A DNA stretch of 64,000 bases from the NCBI GenBank assembly GCA_017302895.1, contig JAFLBV010000002.1:806001-870000 (forward strand). The letters run 5' to 3'. Both the position numbers and the translations under genes were made by a program. The DNA is from Ignavibacteria bacterium (GTDB lineage: Bacteria > Bacteroidota > Ignavibacteria > Ignavibacteriales > Ignavibacteriaceae). Shown here one piece after another: positions 25,240 through 34,418 of the stretch; the first letter of the stretch is position 1; each line of letters opens with the position of its first letter. A model generated the notes under the pieces. That model was not told the DNA's origin. It saw only the letters and a program-made list of their open reading frames with translations, and made no database searches.

Positions 25240-25875
25240 TTATTGTAATGAAATTGAGGCGAAACGGAAAGGATTGCCAACGCCTTTTACATTGTCGGGA
25301 ACATTTTTTGTAATCACAGACCCGGCACCTATCACACATTCAGAGCCAATGGAGATGTTGTTTGCTGTCACAGTCCCGGAACCGATAAATGTACACTCCC
25401 CTATCTCAACCACCCCGGAAATCACCACCGCAGCACCAAAATAGCTGGATTTTCCAACAATGGAATTGTGAGAAACGACAGATGAATTGTTTAACAAGAC
25501 ACCATCTTCCAAAATCACTTCCTCATCCACATTACACAATGGATAGATGACAATACCACTGCCAAGTTTTGCAGTTTTGCTTATATAAGCAGTGGAGTGA
25601 ATAAGATTGTAGAGTTTCTTGCCTGTCGATCTTAATTCAGCGAAAATCTCCCGTTTTAACTTCAAATGATGATAACCAAGACAAACCATATATTCGATGT
25701 TTGAATCTGAATTATCTCTGTAACCGTAGAAGGGTGCCACCAGTCCGGGATTCTCCTGATGTTTTATATCGTCGAAATAAACGAATTTTACCTCTTCCGT
25801 GCTGTCACCGAGTATCATTTTCTCAAACTGGACTCCGAGAGCTCCGTAACCAATTAATCCAATCGTTTTCAACAT
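25240..25875 (-). CDS. NeuD/PglD-type sugar acetyltransferase
   Basis: A 211-aa acyltransferase. Residues 1-90 form a Rossmann-like UDP-sugar-binding domain (LIGYGALGVQFEKMI). Residues 95-210 form a left-handed beta-helix of hexapeptide repeats (SGIVIYPLCNVDEEVILEDGVL, split here as many V/I-x4 turns) ending with a VITKNVPDNVKGVGNP cap. The His in SHNS near residue 140 matches the catalytic base position of PglD. Such proteins acetylate the 4-amino group of a UDP-sugar or the hydroxyl of sialic acid using acetyl-CoA. No aminotransferase or dehydratase is adjacent, so the acceptor sugar must be made elsewhere. Confidence 0.88.
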   Translation of the reverse strand: MLKTIGLIGYGALGVQFEKMILGDSTEEVKFVYFDDIKHQENPGLVAPFYGYRDNSDSNIEYMVCLGYHHLKLKREIFAELRSTGKKLYNLIHSTAYISKTAKLGSGIVIYPLCNVDEEVILEDGVLLNNSSVVSHNSIVGKSSYFGAAVVISGVVEIGECTFIGSGTVTANNISIGSECVIGAGSVITKNVPDNVKGVGNPFRFASISLQ

Positions 25876-25936
25876 TTTCCTCTTCTACTTTTCTCAGTGG
25901 CAAAAACTGAGAATGCATTTGTGAAACAAGATGCTC

Positions 25937-26863
25937 TCATTTTACCTCTTTCCTTACAAGGAAGTTGGGTCGTTTTGTCGATTTCATATTAATTCTGTGA
26001 ATGTATTCACCGATGATTCCCAAACCCATAAGTATGCTGCCGATCCCAAATCCCAGAATAATCGCAAATGTGGCAAACCCCGAAACAAAATCATTAAAAA
26101 TCAATTTTCGCAGGATTACATAAATGGTATAAATAATCGACAATCCAAAAATCCCGAAGGAGGAAACAGTCAAAAACCTTACGGGGAGATCGGAAAAAGT
26201 TACAAAAACATTAATCGAGTGATTTATCAGTTTCATCAGGGTATATGAACTGCTGCCGGCTTCACTCTGGGAGTGGCTGACACTCACACTTGCAACATTC
26301 GATGTGATCCACGAGAGGTAACCATCCAGAAAAGTGTAGGAATTACTCATCTCTGTTGTGTGTTTGGCTATCTCAGTCTTTAAAATTCTAAATGAAGTAT
26401 AGTCAGGGTGCAATTCGGGGATACCAACGGCAAGAGCTTTTTTCATAATTTTCGAGGTAATATTCCGAAACCAGTTGTGTTCCCGTTCCGAATAGTTTCC
26501 GTAGACGAGATCGTAATCCCCTTCTTTTTGCTTGATGATCAGTTTTTCAATGTCTTTCGCAGAGTGCTGGAGGTCTTCATCCATTGTAATGATGAACTCA
26601 CCATTTGCAGCATCTATTCCGGCTATAATCGCATTATGCTGACCAAAATTCCGTGTTAATGAGACCCCTCTGACTACACCGGGAAATTCTTTGCACAAAT
26701 CCTGAATCACGCTCCATGAATTATCCCTGCCACAGTCCCACACAAAGATGACCTCAAAAGAAAAACGGAGTCTGTCCATCTCTCTTTTAATATCGGCAAA
26801 CAACCTGCCAATTGTCTTTTCACCCCTGTACACGGGGACCACAAAAGAATAGTTTGTCATCAA
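25937..26863 (-). CDS. GT2 polyprenyl-phosphate glycosyltransferase (GtrB/ArnC/DPM1-like)
   Basis: A 308-aa membrane-attached transferase. The GT-A domain (1-220) has FVVPVYRGEKTI at the start, LTRNFGQHNAIIAGID near residue 90 and the metal-binding DEDLQH near residue 117. The nucleotide motif reads VWDCGRDNSW instead of the common VDDGSxDNSW. Two C-terminal transmembrane segments (about 230-252 and 263-288) are those of the GtrB type. It would load a sugar from a nucleotide donor onto polyprenyl phosphate for use by the GT39-like enzyme of the same islet. First gene of the four-gene operon, starting after the paralog B terminator. Confidence 0.9.
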   Translation of the reverse strand: MMTNYSFVVPVYRGEKTIGRLFADIKREMDRLRFSFEVIFVWDCGRDNSWSVIQDLCKEFPGVVRGVSLTRNFGQHNAIIAGIDAANGEFIITMDEDLQHSAKDIEKLIIKQKEGDYDLVYGNYSEREHNWFRNITSKIMKKALAVGIPELHPDYTSFRILKTEIAKHTTEMSNSYTFLDGYLSWITSNVASVSVSHSQSEAGSSSYTLMKLINHSINVFVTFSDLPVRFLTVSSFGIFGLSIIYTIYVILRKLIFNDFVSGFATFAIILGFGIGSILMGLGIIGEYIHRINMKSTKRPNFLVRKEVK

Positions 26864-26973
26864 AATCTTTTCAATAAAGGGATTAAAAAGTGCAAAATCG
26901 TGTCTTAAAACTTAAAATAACCTGATTACAAAGTTAAGACTCAGGGCTCTATGTGCAAAGAGTTATCTAAAAT

Positions 26974-27005
26974 AAAAAAGCCGCCCCGGTTAAGAGCGGC
27001 TTTTT
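26974..27005 (-). terminator. Terminator of paralog B
   Basis: AAAAAGCCGC (26975-26984) and GCGGCTTTTT (26996-27005) form the same 10-bp stem as the terminator at 22523-22554 with a different loop. On the minus strand it ends in a T run. It also separates paralog B from the glycan islet. Confidence 0.85.
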
Positions 27006-27011
27006 AATTAT

Positions 27012-27064
27012 CACTTTTCAGCCTTCGTCATTCAGCCTTCAGCCTTCGCTATTCAGCCTTCAGA
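27012..27064 (-). repeat. Degenerate AAGGCTG repeat array in the 3' untranslated region of paralog B
   Basis: Four copies of AAGGCTG on the minus strand (CAGCCTT at 27019, 27033, 27040 and 27054 on plus) begin directly after the stop codon, spaced by 7 or 14 bases. The flanks (ATCTGAAGGCTGAA, TGACGAAGGCTGAAAAG) match the array after paralog A, so the arrays share ancestry and differ in copy number (4 versus 7). Confidence 0.85.
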
Positions 27065-30000
27065 TTATTTCATCAGAATCATCTTGCGGACTGCTACATT
27101 GCTGCCGGCTTCGATTCTGTAGAAATAGATACCAGAAGGTAAAGATGATGCATCAAAAGCTATTGAGTAGCTGCCTGCGGTCATTGGTCCGTTAACCAGT
27201 TCAGCAACCTTCTCTCCGAGAGTATTGTAAACATCAAGCTTCACATTCATATCGGTTGGTATTGCAAACCTGATACTTGTTGAAGGATTGAATGGATTTG
27301 GATAGTTCTGTGAAAGATTGAACTCTTTCGGAACTTCAGCAACTTCCTTGATATCGGTTGCTCCATCCATTATTTTGAACTTACCCAAAGCTGAGTAGTA
27401 GGAATAACTTCCATCATTCGTTTTTGTTCTTACTCTCCAGAAATAAGACTTGTTCGGTGATAAACCTTGAAGTGTTTTATTGGCAGAAGTAAGATTCTCA
27501 AAAACTGTTGAATTAGTGAAGTTTGGATTTTCAGCAACTTCGAGTTCAAACTTCATTCCTGTTGTCATAGCTGCGGGAATACCCCATGAAATAATCGGCG
27601 AGGTCGTTCCAACCATTACATTGTTGGGACCACCAACTATCGGAGTAGCAGGAGCAAACGAACCGGGATTTACAGTGAAGGATTCAACTGCTGAATATGG
27701 TCCGTAAGAGAGACCTCCAAAATGGGCTCTTACTTTCCACCAGTATGTTGCGCCTTCTACGAGACCTGATACATCCAACCATGTATTTGTTGAGTAAGTG
27801 GTTGTTGTTGCACCATTTGCAAATACATCAGAATAACTGTAAACAACTTCATAACCGACGATCCCGCTTGTGGAACCATTAACCCACCACGAAAGTTGTG
27901 GATTGACAGTAAACAAGAGTGCGTTACCAACAGGCCACGAAAGAACCGGAGCACCGGGAGTACTTCCACTGTAGATTGTGAAGTAATCAGATGCCCATGT
28001 TGAAAGTGTGGTACCATCAGATGCCGCAACAGCCCAGTAAACCACCTGTCCTTCGGCAAATGGTACTGTAAAACTGTAGGAAGTGTTGTGAACACCGGCA
28101 ACAGTAACAGAGCCGGTAAAATCAGAATTCCAGTTGCTTGAATTCGAACCGATTTTCCATCTAACCCTGTATTCTGTGATTCCCAGCGGGGATCCTTCCA
28201 GATACCAGGTCAGGGTAGGCAGGGTTGTGTAAACTGTGGGGTTACCTGTAGGCCAATTGAGCACAGGATAACCATTAGCAACGCCTCCGGCTACAGTAAA
28301 CATTCCCAATGCTGAATTAACCGACTGCATCAGACTGTTTTGTGCACGAACCTGATAATAGTAGGTCCTGCCGGGTGTAAGATTTGATACCTGAACAAAA
28401 AGAGATGTCCCGGCAGGGTATTCCACAGCTCCCGTCATGGACGGGTTGTCACTAATCCTCACAAAAAAGTCAAGACCTGTTCCGGCTTCGCCAAGATACC
28501 AGTAGATATAGGGCGCGGTAGTATAAACAAGTGCATTGTTAATCGGATACGATAACTGTGGAGTTACGAGTGCTCCTCCGCCCCATGGCTGGAAGATCTG
28601 GTATGCACTCCAGTTTGATATCTGCTCATCAGGTGTACCGCGTTTGTAAACGCTTCTGACTCTCCAGTAATGGTAGGTAGCTGCAGTAAGTGGTGTAGTT
28701 ATCTGATGATAAATATTCGTTATGTTAGTACTTGAGTAAACTACAGGTGATGCTATGGAGCCTGCCCTTACTTCAACATCAAAAGTGATTTCGGGACTGT
28801 AACCTGCGGTGTACCAGTTCAATTGAGGAGTGTTTGTATACACTCTCACAGAATTGACCGGCCACGATGGATAAGGAACTGTTGCTCCACCACTGGTATG
28901 GAAGTAACTTGTCGGCGAATATGCCATTACCTGATTTGAATTGTTCAGAAGAACAACTCTCCAGTAATATTTCAATCCACCTAATAGGTTAACAGTCTGG
29001 AAAAGGTCTGTTGAGGTACCGGTGAAATTGGAAGTCAGCCAGTCTGTTTTGACAGGTGCCACTAGAGCGGACTTAACCTGTAACTTGAACTTCAACCCGT
29101 TTGTTGCCTGGTTGATTCCGTATGTAAACATTGCATTGTTCAGATAGACGGTGTCACCTGTACCCGGATTATGCTGACTTACAGTTACAGCCGGATAGGT
29201 CGTAAAATGCCAAATTGGCGATTTAATGCTTACACCGCCATCTTTGGCAACCAGTTGCCAGTAATATTTGGTATTTGGAGTTAACGGGAATACATACTGT
29301 GAACCCGGTCCCTCGTTAAGCGTATTTTCATTGTAGATTACTGAAGTACTGTTTGCAGGAATTGCAAGATCAGTAAATATAACACCGGCGTTGAAATCGA
29401 TTTGTGTTCCACCCGCTGTCGAAATCCTCAATTCATATTCGGTTTCAAAAGCCACATCAGTCCATGCAAACGAAGGCTCAAGGGTGTGTCCGGTTACTCC
29501 GTTGATTGGAGTGGTGAGTACATCAAGAGGAGTATAGAAAGTCCTCTCCGGAGAAGCCACCTTAAACTCACCATTGTTTGCGGCTGATCCATCAAACACT
29601 TCAGCTCTTACTGTCCACCAGTATTTTGTTGCAACTGCGAGACCGACAGGATTGAGTGTCAGTGTTCCCGGGTTTACTCCTGATGTCACATTTGTGTTTG
29701 CAGGGTCGGAAAGTCCCGGAGATGTGCCAACCAAAAGCTTATATCTGACATTCGATCTGTTGTTTGCTATAGCCCAGCTTAAATCAGGTGACATCACGAG
29801 TGATTCAAACTCGGTTGCCGGTGAAGTAAGAACAGGAGTGTCAAGAAGGGTGGTAAAAGTTATTACCGGGCCATTGTTTGTAACATTTGCACCGTCAGTG
29901 ACGACGATTCTCCACCAGTATCTCCTGTTATACTCGAGAACAGCACCAGGAACCACATAGCTGAGTGCTCCACCAACATTCGCAGAATGAACCAGAGTAG

Positions 30001-32251
30001 TTAAACCGGGGTCACTGTAGATCTGAACTGTGGCACTAAAAGCCGGTATTCCGCCGGTAATAGTCCATTCAAGAGTTGGTGTAAGGGAAAGAAACGCCTG
30101 ATTCACAGTTGGATTTGTCAAAGTGACTGCCGGGGCTACATAGCCAAATGCTGTGTACAATCCCAGGGAGTTTTCTCCGGTCAGTGTAAAAGTATTAGCA
30201 ACTATATTATGTGTACCGGTAAGCACTGTCCATGAAGTGCCGTTATCTGTGGATTTAAAGAATTTCAAATTCGCTTCCGGATTTCCGTTAAGCTCCGAGT
30301 CATCGTATCTTAAAACCAGAGATGCATTCAAACCGGTGTTTGTGGCAGGAGCAAAAGAATATGTTCTATTAATACCTGTTGCCGCACCATAACCGTAGGC
30401 TGTGTGCGCTCTCCTTACCAGAGTTGCGCCCAAATTTGCGGAACTGGTAAGGGATGCACCAAATCCTGCAATATTCTCGTTGGAAGGAGCATTGATCGCT
30501 CTGCTGGAAAGCAGCTCACCGTTCGAGAAAAGATTTGAACCTGTCTCAACGAGGCTTCCGGTCATTCCAATAGAGACCATGTTACCTCCGACATTAAGAG
30601 GAATGGCTAGTCCAAGATTACCCAATATTCCAAGGCTCCCGGCAAGTGTGGTGCCCGATGCTGTAAATGTCGCATTTCTGTAAACAGAGGACGACATTAT
30701 GTTGGCTGGAGGAGTGAGTAAAGTGGAGACATCAAACCCGACATTGTCATTGTTTGAAGGAGTTAAACCTGTGCTCCAGTTTCCGGGAGATGTTGTTTGG
30801 TTATCCACACTCCCTATCCAGGTATGAAAAGCTGTTGAACTTACAAAATCAACATCCTGCTCAATATTTACCAGATCGAGGTCAAGAAGATCGCTTGCAG
30901 TGTTTAGTGCTCTGTTTTGTGAGGTATGAGCAATCTGGTCGAGTCTGTAGTACGCAGTCAACCCGCTTTCATTTCCGACAAGAGAACGGCTCATATTGGC
31001 AACTGTTTGCTGATGAGTTCTTACGCTTTGCCAGATTCTCAACTCATCGACCATCCCGCTGAAATAGTCAGTAATTACACCGGTTGAACCAACTGTTACA
31101 TTACCACCAGTGCTGAAAGAAGTCGCAGCGGTATCAATTGCTACAAGCTTTCCGTTTCGGTACAGACTTCTCTCACCTGTCGAGCTGTTGTATGTTGCAG
31201 AGTAATGATTCCATGCCACATCAGTCGCTCCGAGAGATGAAGCCAGAATGTCGGAATCAAATGCGATAAAAAATCCGTTCGGGTTATCAGGATCACCCGG
31301 TGAAAGAAAACCAATCTGAATCAGGTTTGGACTGGAGCCGTGCGAAAACACAACCTGACGGGAACCGGTGTTCCCGGCTTTTGCCCAAAACTCGACTGAA
31401 AAATCAGAATTGTTTGAGAAAGGCTGGAATGAGAGTGCATACTCATCAACTCCGTCAAGCGAAAGGGCATAACGGGGACCCGCAGTTGAACCGGAGACCG
31501 CCCAGGTTGGGTCGGTAGTCTCAACAGTACCGTCCATTCCGAGATATACATTGTTTACCGGTGAATTTCCGCCATCCGAAGGTAATTGTCCGGTACCCTC
31601 GTCAAGTGTTAAATAAAGCGGCAGGTTTGCGGTACCGGATGTTTCCGGCTTGTACATATCTCTTCTTATTTCAGTCGAAGTGCGTGTACTGCTCCAAACC
31701 TTAATTTCATCCAGTTTCCCGTTAAACGGAGCAGCACCGGATCCATCAACTCCAAAATAGATATTACCGATCGATGAGGAAGCACCTAATTGGGTTACGG
31801 GAATTGAAGCAGAATTGTAAAGTATACCGTCAACATAAATCTGAAATGCTGATGCTGTCTTAACCAGAGTTACATAATACCATTTTGACTGTGTCAAAAC
31901 AGGAGTAACCCCGTTCATAAAGAAGTTACCACCTGCAGAGAAGCGGTCAATTCTGGCATTTAAAAAACCGGCATTCAACCAAAGTGTATACTGAGCTGTA
32001 CCAACAAAATTGTGGTGCTTGTGAAACAATGTTTGATCGCCGGCAGCACCGGGATTGTTGGGATATACCCACATGGAAACGGTGAATTGGCTTCCACCGC
32101 CGAAGTTTAGTCCGCTTCCCGATCCTGCGTCTACCTTGACAAAATCATTGACCCCGTCAAATGAGAGCGCATTCCCCCCGTTTTGGGCATAGACGCCGAA
32201 AGGAATCAGGATTATGGATAAAACACGCAAAAAGTATTTTGAATACCTCAT
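27065..32251 (-). CDS. Giant T9SS-secreted LamG plus FN3-like repeat protein (paralog B)
   Basis: A 1728-aa secreted protein. Residues 1-23 are a signal peptide. Two LamG/concanavalin-like lectin domains follow (about 25-240 and 262-450; GNALSFDGVNDFV, RYALSLDGVDEYA). Then comes a beta-rich region (about 470-700, HTWIGSVDNQTTSPGNWS), nine FN3-like modules (about 705-1640) and a T9SS sorting domain (last 85 residues, SQNYPNPFNPST, ending RKMILMK). The FN3-like and sorting parts are closely similar to paralog A along their full length. LamG domains suggest glycan or protein binding, so this is probably the larger adhesive version of the A stalk. The gene is convergent with A across the glycan islet. 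The leader shares AATCACCTCA and AAAGGAACAA with A. Confidence 0.9.
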   Translation of the reverse strand: MRYSKYFLRVLSIILIPFGVYAQNGGNALSFDGVNDFVKVDAGSGSGLNFGGGSQFTVSMWVYPNNPGAAGDQTLFHKHHNFVGTAQYTLWLNAGFLNARIDRFSAGGNFFMNGVTPVLTQSKWYYVTLVKTASAFQIYVDGILYNSASIPVTQLGASSSIGNIYFGVDGSGAAPFNGKLDEIKVWSSTRTSTEIRRDMYKPETSGTANLPLYLTLDEGTGQLPSDGGNSPVNNVYLGMDGTVETTDPTWAVSGSTAGPRYALSLDGVDEYALSFQPFSNNSDFSVEFWAKAGNTGSRQVVFSHGSSPNLIQIGFLSPGDPDNPNGFFIAFDSDILASSLGATDVAWNHYSATYNSSTGERSLYRNGKLVAIDTAATSFSTGGNVTVGSTGVITDYFSGMVDELRIWQSVRTHQQTVANMSRSLVGNESGLTAYYRLDQIAHTSQNRALNTASDLLDLDLVNIEQDVDFVSSTAFHTWIGSVDNQTTSPGNWSTGLTPSNNDNVGFDVSTLLTPPANIMSSSVYRNATFTASGTTLAGSLGILGNLGLAIPLNVGGNMVSIGMTGSLVETGSNLFSNGELLSSRAINAPSNENIAGFGASLTSSANLGATLVRRAHTAYGYGAATGINRTYSFAPATNTGLNASLVLRYDDSELNGNPEANLKFFKSTDNGTSWTVLTGTHNIVANTFTLTGENSLGLYTAFGYVAPAVTLTNPTVNQAFLSLTPTLEWTITGGIPAFSATVQIYSDPGLTTLVHSANVGGALSYVVPGAVLEYNRRYWWRIVVTDGANVTNNGPVITFTTLLDTPVLTSPATEFESLVMSPDLSWAIANNRSNVRYKLLVGTSPGLSDPANTNVTSGVNPGTLTLNPVGLAVATKYWWTVRAEVFDGSAANNGEFKVASPERTFYTPLDVLTTPINGVTGHTLEPSFAWTDVAFETEYELRISTAGGTQIDFNAGVIFTDLAIPANSTSVIYNENTLNEGPGSQYVFPLTPNTKYYWQLVAKDGGVSIKSPIWHFTTYPAVTVSQHNPGTGDTVYLNNAMFTYGINQATNGLKFKLQVKSALVAPVKTDWLTSNFTGTSTDLFQTVNLLGGLKYYWRVVLLNNSNQVMAYSPTSYFHTSGGATVPYPSWPVNSVRVYTNTPQLNWYTAGYSPEITFDVEVRAGSIASPVVYSSTNITNIYHQITTPLTAATYHYWRVRSVYKRGTPDEQISNWSAYQIFQPWGGGALVTPQLSYPINNALVYTTAPYIYWYLGEAGTGLDFFVRISDNPSMTGAVEYPAGTSLFVQVSNLTPGRTYYYQVRAQNSLMQSVNSALGMFTVAGGVANGYPVLNWPTGNPTVYTTLPTLTWYLEGSPLGITEYRVRWKIGSNSSNWNSDFTGSVTVAGVHNTSYSFTVPFAEGQVVYWAVAASDGTTLSTWASDYFTIYSGSTPGAPVLSWPVGNALLFTVNPQLSWWVNGSTSGIVGYEVVYSYSDVFANGATTTTYSTNTWLDVSGLVEGATYWWKVRAHFGGLSYGPYSAVESFTVNPGSFAPATPIVGGPNNVMVGTTSPIISWGIPAAMTTGMKFELEVAENPNFTNSTVFENLTSANKTLQGLSPNKSYFWRVRTKTNDGSYSYYSALGKFKIMDGATDIKEVAEVPKEFNLSQNYPNPFNPSTSIRFAIPTDMNVKLDVYNTLGEKVAELVNGPMTAGSYSIAFDASSLPSGIYFYRIEAGSNVAVRKMILMK

Positions 32252-32294
32252 CTGCTTGTTCCTTTATTAATTGAGGTGATTAGAAACTTTTTTT

Positions 32295-32319
32295 TCGATA
32301 AAACTTATAGTTTTGTCGA
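32295..32319 (-). promoter_or_regulatory. Inverted repeat in the leader region of paralog B
   Basis: TCGATAAAACT and AGTTTTGTCGA form 11-base arms with one G-T mismatch around TAT, about 45 bases before the ATG at 32251. It may be an operator or leader hairpin. The remaining 32320-32460 is AT-rich with nothing I can name. Confidence 0.35.
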
Positions 32320-32460
32320 TGAATTCTATTTATTTTTCGATTAAATAATTTTTATACTCCACGATTATAATGTAATGAAAGTATTATTAATTACCAAAAG
32401 AAAAATGAACAGAAGCGTGCGAGTATTTATTTAAGAGTGCCGTGTGTTTTAGATCACATA

Positions 32461-32490
32461 AAAAAAACCGCTCCATCTCTGAAGCGGTTT
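32461..32490 (-). terminator. Terminator of the glmS-cPGS-arcC-argF operon
   Basis: On the minus strand AAACCGCTTC pairs with the later AGCGGTTT across an 8-bp stem and is followed by T residues (plus-strand aaaaaaaccgct at 32461). It lies 38 bases after the argF stop. Confidence 0.8.
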
Positions 32491-32528
32491 AAACGACCAA
32501 TACCGAAGTATTATTTAAGTTTTGGAAA

Positions 32529-33461
32529 TTACATCACCAAAGCCATGATTGCTTTTTGAACATGGAGTCTGTTCTCTGCCTCATCAAACACGATTGAATT
32601 GGCTGAATCTACCACCTCATTTGTAACTTCTTCCTCACGGTGAGCCGGGAGGCAATGCATAAAGAGATAATCATCTTTTGCGTTCGCAACGAGGTTGTTA
32701 TTAACCTGGAATCCGGTGAATCTCTGATTTCTCTCCTGAGCCTCTTTTTCCTGTCCCATGCTTGCCCAAACATCTGTATAAATGATATCGGCATCTTTGC
32801 ATGCTTCAACCGGATCGTTGGTGATTACAACTTTGGAACCCATGTAATTGGCGTTCTTCTTTGCATTTTCAACTATCCATCCGAGAGGTTCATAACCCTT
32901 GGGTGAGGCAATGGTTATATCCATTCCGACCTTCGAACAACCGTTCAGAAGTGAATGCGCCATGTTGTTTCCGTCTCCAATGTATGCAAGCTTCAAGCCC
33001 TGGAATTTTCTTCTCTTTTCAAGTATTGTAAAAAGATCAGTCATTACCTGACAGGGGTGAAGGAGGTCGGTCAGACCGTTAATAACGGGGATTGATCCGT
33101 ATTTAGCGAGTCCCTCAACATCTTCGTGCTTGAAGGTTCTGATCATGATTCCGTCGAGGTATCTTGAAAGAACTTTCGCAGTATCGCTGATGGTTTCACC
33201 TCTGTTCAATTGCAAATCGTTTGGTCCGAAATACATTCCGATGCCACCGAGTTGCCAGATACCGACTTCGAACGAAATTCTTGTTCTGGTTGACGGTTTT
33301 GCGAAAATCATTCCGAGTGTTTTGCCTTTAAGGAGGTGATGCTCTTCACCGGTATAAAGTTTTTCTTTAAGAGTTTTGCTCAGATCAAAAATCTGCCACA
33401 TCTCTTCGAGTGTAAGATCATTAATGGAAAGAAAGCTCTTTCCTTTCATATTTACTGCCAT
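32529..33461 (-). CDS. argF: Ornithine carbamoyltransferase
   Basis: A 310-aa enzyme of normal length for the anabolic/catabolic OTC family. The carbamoyl-phosphate site KPSTRTRISFE lies near residue 54, HPCQ near residue 133, and the ornithine/catalytic motif MHCLPAHREEEV near residue 268. It interconverts carbamoyl phosphate plus ornithine with citrulline plus phosphate. Its partner carbamate kinase is 12 bases upstream, and a GTPase of the cyclic-diphosphoglycerate synthetase family precedes that. No arginine deiminase or other arginine genes are in the window, so the pathway direction is not settled. YgeW-type relatives exist, but the HCLP motif supports true OTC. Confidence 0.92.
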   Translation of the reverse strand: MAVNMKGKSFLSINDLTLEEMWQIFDLSKTLKEKLYTGEEHHLLKGKTLGMIFAKPSTRTRISFEVGIWQLGGIGMYFGPNDLQLNRGETISDTAKVLSRYLDGIMIRTFKHEDVEGLAKYGSIPVINGLTDLLHPCQVMTDLFTILEKRRKFQGLKLAYIGDGNNMAHSLLNGCSKVGMDITIASPKGYEPLGWIVENAKKNANYMGSKVVITNDPVEACKDADIIYTDVWASMGQEKEAQERNQRFTGFQVNNNLVANAKDDYLFMHCLPAHREEEVTNEVVDSANSIVFDEAENRLHVQKAIMALVM

Positions 33462-33473
33462 AATTTTAGTCCA

Positions 33474-34418
33474 TTAGTTAGCGATTATTCTTGTTCCCGG
33501 ATTAGCTTTTCCCAGCTCGCCGGCTTCTGTTATTACTGCTCTTTTTCCGCCATTCTTAACGAAGTTCACAGCAGCCTGGATTTTAGGACCCATGCTTCCC
33601 GCTGCAAATTCTCCATTTTTAATGTGCTTTTCGGCTTCATCGACTGTGATTTCTCTTAAAGCAACTTCATTCTCCTTCTGAAAATTCAGATATGCCTGAG
33701 GGACATCTGTGAGAATTACAAGCTCATCAGCCCCGATCTGGTTTGCCAGAACCGATGAAGCGAGATCTTTGTCGATGACAGCCTCCACACCTTTCATGGT
33801 GCCATATCCGTTTTGGATAACCGGAATTCCACCACCACCCACACAGATGACAATATGACCATCATCGGTAAGTTTTTTTACGATGTGTGCTGAACGGACA
33901 TGGGTGGGCACAGGCGAAGCGACAACCCGTCTCCATCCCCTTTTGCGGGGATCTTCACGGAATTGCCAACCGTTTGCTTTCGAAAGGAGGTCTGCCTCTT
34001 CTTTCAGGAAGAATTGGCCCACCGGTTTCGTTGGATTTTGAAAAGCAGGATCATTGGCGTCCACTTCAACATGGGTTACCATGGAAATGACTTCTTTTTG
34101 TATGTTGTGCTGAAGGAGAAGTCTCTCCATCTGCACCGCAATGATGTGGGCAATTTGCCCTTGCGACTCGGCAACACATACATCAAGAGGCATTTTAGGG
34201 AGCAAAAATTTCTCGTAACCTGCTTCATTTTTAAGTATCAGATTACCCACTTGAGGACCATTTCCATGCGTTATAACTACTGTATATCCGCGAAGGATGA
34301 GGTCAACGAGACTCTTGCACGTATTGAAAGCATTTTGTTCCTGCTCCCTTATAGTGCCTGATTGATTTCCTCTAAGGAGTGCATTGCCGCCGAGTGCTAC
34401 GACGGCAAGCTTGCTCAT
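33474..34418 (-). CDS. arcC: Carbamate kinase
   Basis: A 314-aa amino-acid-kinase-fold enzyme beginning VVALGGNALLRG, with GNGPQVGNL near residue 50, the ICVGGGGIPVI loop near residue 205 and the ATP-site GSMGPKIQAA near residue 265. It makes ATP from carbamoyl phosphate and ADP or runs in reverse. Its start overlaps the end of the upstream GTPase gene by four bases and argF follows, so the three act in one operon. Length and motifs are all as expected. Confidence 0.93.
   Translation of the reverse strand: MSKLAVVALGGNALLRGNQSGTIREQEQNAFNTCKSLVDLILRGYTVVITHGNGPQVGNLILKNEAGYEKFLLPKMPLDVCVAESQGQIAHIIAVQMERLLLQHNIQKEVISMVTHVEVDANDPAFQNPTKPVGQFFLKEEADLLSKANGWQFREDPRKRGWRRVVASPVPTHVRSAHIVKKLTDDGHIVICVGGGGIPVIQNGYGTMKGVEAVIDKDLASSVLANQIGADELVILTDVPQAYLNFQKENEVALREITVDEAEKHIKNGEFAAGSMGPKIQAAVNFVKNGGKRAVITEAGELGKANPGTRIIAN

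Noticed and set aside
24071..25339. Long start for the ATP-grasp gene at 25339
   Set aside because: The extra 36 residues are Cys/Arg-rich readthrough of the acetyltransferase gene; MKKIVIIGANN at 25231 is a normal domain start.
19252..32251. Composite transposon or site-specific invertible element
   Set aside because: The inverted arms are coding paralogs; there is no recombinase or transposase gene, no terminal repeats and no target duplication visible. Only homologous recombination remains possible.
32529..34418. Complete arginine deiminase pathway
   Set aside because: arcC and argF are present but no arcA or arginine/ornithine antiporter is in the window.
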